64,000 nt of DNA from Ianthella basta (lineage: Eukaryota; Porifera; Demospongiae; Verongiida; Ianthellidae): the NCBI GenBank assembly GCA_964019415.1, contig OZ025870.1, positions 13,286,180-13,350,179 of the forward strand. The letters are read 5' to 3'. Position numbers and translations under genes: made by a program. A model generated the notes under the pieces. That model did no database searches and was not told the origin of the DNA. It was given only the letters and a program-made list of their open reading frames with translations. Numbering within the stretch: position 1 is the first letter of the stretch; the number at the start of each line of letters is the position of its first letter. This document shows positions 58,833 through 64,000 of this stretch, piece by piece.

Positions 58833-59229
58833 ACTGCATGCATGACATTGTCACCTTTAAACAATACCTTCACATACTTCACAGTTTTACTCTAAGCTTT
58901 TTAAATTTTAAGTATTATAAAATTTTATATTTTAAATTAATCTTGCAACTTGCACTGTATAAACAATAATTGTATAATTTTCTTATTGGTCCCCTTGTGG
59001 CTTAAGCTAATTTGACATATAATCTGATGATATTCATTTGCATTCATCACGTAATTATTCAAATATATAATTATTCAATTATTATTATCCATATATAACA
59101 CACACAAATATAATTTATAAATTATAGCTAAATTATTCATGCTAAAATATAATGTGCCTATAGTTAACTTCCTATGAACAGCCACAGCTCATGCACACAT
59201 GCACACACATTACTGCTGTCCTGTTGAGT
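58833..59229. other. K6 3' flank, no gene
   Basis: AT-rich spacer as in K3; shows the empty site of the R2-like insertion. Confidence 0.5.
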
Positions 59230-59373
59230 TCAGGTCTTGTGGAGTTTAGTTAGGTTCTTGAGAGAGAAGAACTTGACCTCCCCAGTGGCCTTCACCCTCA
59301 CTATCCCATCTCCCTCATCCACACTCAGGAGGGAGCCAACAGAGTCCTTGTCAGCACCAGACAGCACCTTCAC
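59230..59373 (-). pseudogene. SUPT5H: SPT5-like last exon, copy S6
   Basis: Terminal exon only, as in S3, followed by the same TG-minisatellite-PLK1 junction. Confidence 0.6.
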
Positions 59374-59389
59374 CTGCAGGAGGAGGGAG

Positions 59390-59393
<4 letters not shown>

Positions 59394-59467
<74 letters not shown>

Positions 59468-59745
59468 TGTGTGTGAGTGTCTACTACCACCTCCCTGTGT
59501 GTGAGTGTCTACGACCACCTCCCTGTATGCGAGTGCCTGCTGCCACCTCCCTGTGTGTGAGTGCCTACTACTACCTCCCTGTGTGTGAGTGCCTACTGCC
59601 ACCTCCCTGCATGTGAGTGCCTACTACCACCTCCCTGTGTGTGAGTGCCTACTACCACCTCCCTGTGTGCACATACGAGTGCCTGCTACCACCTCCCTGT
59701 ATGCAAGTGACTACTACCACCTCCCTGTGTGTGAGTGCCTCCCAA
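59394..59745 (+). repeat. TG tract and 28-base minisatellite before PLK1 P4
   Basis: Same arrangement as 32820-33190, with about nine units. Confidence 0.85.
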
Positions 59746-60788
59746 CTACGAGAAGTGACTGTTAGGGTGGAGTTTGGGGTATGATGTCATTTGCTCCTTT
59801 GGTTGCCATAGCTACACCCTGCTGGTGGGGAAGCCCCCTTTTGACACCAAGAGCCTCAAGGACACCTACTCGCTCATCAAGCGCAACGAGTACTACATTC
59901 CCTCACGAATCAACGACTCTGCTTGACAGCTCATCAAACGCTGTCTTCAGGTCTCCTTCGTCGTCCACTGATGGACGTGAATCTGGCTCCCATGGAGGTG
60001 GACCAGCCCCCAGTGAAAGGAGTCGGGATGGCAGCAGCTGTCCATCGATCCCTGGAGGGAGACGACACACCTACCGACTGGCATTTGGGCACACTGCTCA
60101 AACAGCTCACTGCTTGCCTGGACTCAAAGCCAACAGAGAAGCCACCTGAGTGCTACGGTACGCCTTGTGAAGTGGGTACAAGTGGGAGTGGTACTGTGAT
60201 GGTCCTGCCCCGCCCTTTTCCCCCTAGATGATGCCGAGGACCCCGCCTCCACCCTCGTGTTCTGGGTCAGCAAGTGGGTGGACTACAGTGACAAGTATGG
60301 CCTGGGCTACCAGCTGTGTGACACATCGGTGGGCGTGCTCTTCAATGACTCAACGCGGCTCATCCTTGGGGCTGACGGAGAGTAAGTGACACCAGCACAA
60401 ATCAGGAGTGGCTGCAGTGGGACATGAGCTGCCAAGTGTGTGTCTTCCCTGCAGGAGTGTCCAGTACATCGACCGTGGTGCCACCGAGGAGTTCCACACT
60501 CTGAGCAGATACCTAAATGAGATGCACAAGAAGATGACTTTGCTCAACTACTTCAGGAGTTACATGTTTGAGCACCTCCTAAAAGTGTGTTTGAGGGAGG
60601 GGTAGCGGTAGTGTGCGTCATTTCATGTTCCCCCAATTCTGTGTGCAGGCAGGAGGCAAGGCAGGTGAGCGGCCACTGGAGGAGGGGGTTCGCCTGCCAC
60701 ACCTCCGGGCTTGGTTCCGGACACGCTCAGCCATTGTCCTCCACCTCTCTAATGGGACCATCCAGGTACGGACGTGTAGTAAACACAA

Positions 60789-61009
<221 letters not shown>

Positions 61010-61318
61010 TTGATGATTATACTGTCTGTCTGTCTGTCACTCAGATCAACTTCTTCCAAGACCACACCAAAGTCATTGTCTGTCCACTGATGCAAGCTGT
61101 CAGCTACATTGACGAGGGCAGAGGGTTCTGGACTTTCAAATTAACTGCCATTGAGCAGGTGTGTAGCTATTGTGTGAGAGCCTCACATCTGACCTATATC
61201 ATGTGTGCCAGTGCAGTCACATAACAGTCATGTGACCTGGCCTCCCTTGTCTGTCACTCTAACATTTGATTGCAGTTTAGATGTCGGAAGGAGTTAGCCA
61301 GTCGTCTGCGTTATGCCA

Positions 61319-61996
61319 AGGCGATGGTAGTCTCGCGGGGCCAGATCCTATTCTTCCAGTCTTGCGTAACCTGCCAGCCCGAGGAATAGAGTCTGGGAGT
61401 TAGCCTATGCGGAAGTTGTGGAGGCTCCCAACTTCGATTATCGATCGACGCCTCCTTATCGTGCCAGATTCGAAGTGTTACCAGCAATCAGCTTCGTCGG
61501 CTATTCTTCTCTGGCAGTTACGTATTCCACTGGGGATAAAGCGAGACTTCTGATCTAGCATTAGTGGCTGCGCCGACAAGGGGCTAATAACTAGAGCAAT
61601 CGACATCTTTGGTGGACATCCCCACGCTATCTCTATTACCGCAGGTAGAATCCCATAGATGAGAGATTTGCCGAAGCCAGTGGGAAGGAAGACGAAAACA
61701 TTGCGCCCGCGTACGAATTCAACCACTGCTTGCACCTGCTCCTGTTTCAATCTCTGAAATCCTGCTGCAGCAGCCACTCTATGGGCAATTGCTTCAATCC
61801 TTGCACTTGCGCCTTCTTCGCACACCGCCATACCACGTCGGGTTGAACTTGGCCCACAACAAAGGGGTGTTATGAAACACCTAGTCCGGCGTTCCCACGG
61901 ATATTACACAACAACAGTCGAGCTAACTCCCAGACCCTTTCTCGGGTGCTTGCGCAATACCGGAAAGGGTCTGGCCCCGCGAGCCTAAGGCGATGG
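61319..61996. mobile_element. TAGTCTCG transposon with helicase fragment, in PLK1 P4
   Basis: The element is 61328-61987, with target duplication AGGCGATGG at 61319-61327 and 61988-61996. Same site and length as in P2, so it was duplicated with its host segment. Confidence 0.85.
61478..61831 (-). pseudogene. RecQ-like helicase fragment, longer copy
   Basis: 117 codons from ATG at 61831: QRLKQEQVQAVVEFVRG, Walker A LPTGFGKSLIY and motif Ia-like ALVISPLSA. The remaining helicase motifs are absent, and the C-terminal residues derive from element sequence. Either a captured host exon or the remnant of a larger helicase-coding element. Confidence 0.6.
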
Positions 61997-62103
61997 TGGA
62001 GAAGCTGATTGACAAGCTGGTTCCAGTGGAGTCTGCTCCCTCAAAGGACCACCCTGTGCCCGATACTGGGTCCACTGCTGTGAAGGCTGCAACTTGTAAT
62101 TAA

Positions 62104-63020
62104 TTGTGAATTGAGTATGTTAAATTTTGACTAACTAAACGTGTCCTTTGCCATGGCAAGGTGCACATAATGGTTTGTTATTGAACTGTACATCCAACGC
62201 ACACCCACTATCTCACTGCGGTACTGCTTGCTATATGCAACACATGCAAGGAAAGAGACATTGCACAGTGAATTTGGGGACACCTCTCCAGTGGATACAG
62301 TATACTGGGCCGGGCTTCTATTGAGGCAGCAGTTATAGGATGGAGGGAAACTGTTCATGTCAGTACAACATAGATAGTCCCATACAGAGCCAGACATGTA
62401 AGACCATGTATATAGTTATGGCATAATGCTCTAGCTATCCTGGCCATATGCATGGGGTGCTGAGCCCTCAGTATGTGTGGAGGATAGCAATGCAGAGATG
62501 AAGTACCTGGCCAGCTGAGCCTCATGGCCAGTCCATAGGTTGACAGTGCAGCTATCTCTAGCACTCCCTAGGCAAGTGTGGCCTTCAAACAGCTAGCACC
62601 AGTGACAAGGCATGACGTGATGCACCAACACATGCAAGGCTATGTAATGTCAGCAGTACAGCTGAAAGTGGAAACATACTACTCTCTGAAATGTTGATGC
62701 ATGCACTGGCATGAGCAGTTACCGGCACCCAATGTTACTCAAATTCACATGAAGACAGTAGCTACAGTGTGAGGTATGCCAGCACTGTCTGTGTCACATT
62801 TCACATTCATATGTGCATTTACAGGTTTGACGGTGGCTCTACAATTGTTTTGATGGACGGGGCGGGACGTCCACCGGTTTGCAGAGGGAGGGGTCGGAGC
62901 AGGGACATGCAATAATCTCTGAGGTAATGGGGAGGAGGCTGTCCTGGGAGAGAACACGGCAGTACGACTGGTACACCACACTACATTTTCGCACTCGCTC
63001 TAGCAGCCATTTCTGCTAGA
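62104..63020. repeat. PLK1 3' flank and K7 upstream block
   Basis: Same as 6762-7662. No gene. Confidence 0.5.
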
Positions 63021-63059
63021 TCACGTGACCAGTCGAAGGGTGTGCCGAGACAACAGAAG

Positions 63060-63920
63060 ATGGGAAACGCCTTTTCCAGACTCTTCCCTCGCGCGGATAC
63101 ATTGATTTTGGGAGACAGGCTTGGGAGAGGAGGTTACGGGGAGGTGTTCCGAGGTACGCTGGGTCCAAAGCGAAGACCAGTGGCTGTGAAGAAGATCCAC
63201 GACATTTTGGTTGATGCAGCGAGAGAGAACAGGCAAACGTTGGAACGCATCATCGAAGAGTTTCGTCGCGAGTGCGACCTTCTGAAGGTGGCCAAGCACC
63301 CGAATGTCGTGGAGTTCGTCGGCGTGTTCAACCAGGGGGAGAGGGAGGAGAGCGCCCTCCTGGTCATGGAGTTGATGGATCAGACGTTGGAGCAGTTCCT
63401 CCAAGACAACAAAAGGACGCTATCGCTAGAGAAGCAGATTGACATTTGCCTCCAAGTCACATCAGGACTGCTGTTCCTCCATCAGCACGACCCCCAAATA
63501 CTCCATCGTGACTTGACAGCAAAGAACGTGCTGATGAACAAAGATGGCAGCATTGCTAAAATCAGCGACTTTGGTCAGGCCAAGTTCCGTCCCACCAGTG
63601 TTGAGTACCTCACCACTAGACAACCCGGCACCATTCTGTACATGCCTCCAGAGGCGTTGGTAGGGAAGCCTTACTTCACAGACAAAGGAGACGTCTTCTC
63701 CCTCGGTGTGGTCTTGTTGCAAACCTCAACCCAGGAGCCTCCCTCGTGTGGTCTAGGAGGCATCGGTACACAGAAGGAGGTGGAGCGTCGATCAGCTGAC
63801 CTGGCCAAGTTACCAGACAATCATCCTCTGAGGGCCATCATACTTCAGTGCTTGCAGGGCGATCCTGCTGAACGACCAAGTTGCCTTGAGGTCTTTCACC
63901 ACTTGATGTTTGGGTCCAAT
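63060..63920 (+). CDS. Kinase-Kelch gene K7, kinase exon (intact; gene continues past the window)
   Basis: ATG at 63060 (MGNAFSRLFPRAD), 287 codons to the donor AAT/GTGAGT at 63920/63921, with no stop before the window end. All motifs are present (GRGGYGEV, VAVKK, HRDLTAKN, DFG, MPPE, DVFSLG). The promoter and N-lobe are class I, while the activation segment (VEYLTTRQPGTILYMPPE) and GIGTQKEVERR are class II, and the end (SCLEVFHHLMFGSN) is class I again. This pattern suggests gene conversion. The Kelch exon is expected about 1-3 kb beyond the window. Confidence 0.82.
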
Positions 63921-64000
63921 GTGAGTTACAGTGAGCATATGCATGCATTGCAACCACACACAGTTGCTGTACTAAGCAGCAGTGATGTCATATTGCATTG

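Overview
This is metazoan nuclear DNA: spliced genes with short GT-AG introns, long (TG)n/(CA)n tracts, many DNA transposons with terminal inverted repeats, and non-LTR retrotransposons. The compact introns and a family of myristoylated kinase-Kelch proteins suggest a sponge, with Amphimedon as my best guess. That is inference; no sequence search was run.

Layout. Positions 92-2613 hold a nine-exon gene of an uncharacterised transposon-like family. From about 3.5 kb to the window end lies a segmental-duplication array. Its unit is: C-terminal exons of a PLK1-like gene (+); a two-exon kinase-Kelch gene (+); the last one or two exons of an SPT5-like gene (-); the first exon of a WDR5-like gene (+) or its minisatellite intron. 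There are seven kinase-Kelch copies, K1-K7, with kinase exons starting near 7.7, 15.4, 20.7, 36.5, 41.5, 56.1 and 63.1 kb. Kelch exons start at 10.7, 17.8, 24.9, 39.2, 43.6 and 57.9 kb; that of K7 lies beyond the window. There are four PLK1 fragments, six SPT5 fragments, and one longer but broken WDR5 copy (45.9-48.4 kb) fused to a PLK1 tail.

Kinase-Kelch protein. Exon 1 encodes an N-terminal MGNAFS myristoylation signal and a complete tyrosine-kinase-like domain, and ends at a phase-0 GT donor. Exon 2 begins after a CAG acceptor, also in phase 0, and encodes a six-bladed Kelch propeller of about 323 residues with no ATG of its own. K3 and K5 are intact and K7 is intact as far as it is visible. 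K1, K2, K4 and K6 have broken kinase exons, yet all six Kelch exons are open. Between copies the Kelch differences cluster at two kinds of site per blade, the residues after the GG doublet and those just before the next inner strand. These line the ligand pocket in Keap1-type propellers. The array looks like a family of membrane-tethered kinases with diversified recognition domains, a candidate self/non-self or pathogen-sensing system. This role is a hypothesis.

Mobile DNA. An R2-like retrotransposon with a restriction-type endonuclease (26.2-32.6 kb) has an inverted 5' half, as in twin priming, and carries a nested DNA element with a CCCH zinc-finger ORF and a hammerhead ribozyme. An intact two-ORF APE-type retrotransposon lies at 50.5-55.3 kb. 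TAGTCTCG-ended elements with 9-bp target duplications interrupt K2 and two PLK1 copies. A Penelope-like fragment in the K1 intron carries a minimal hammerhead motif.
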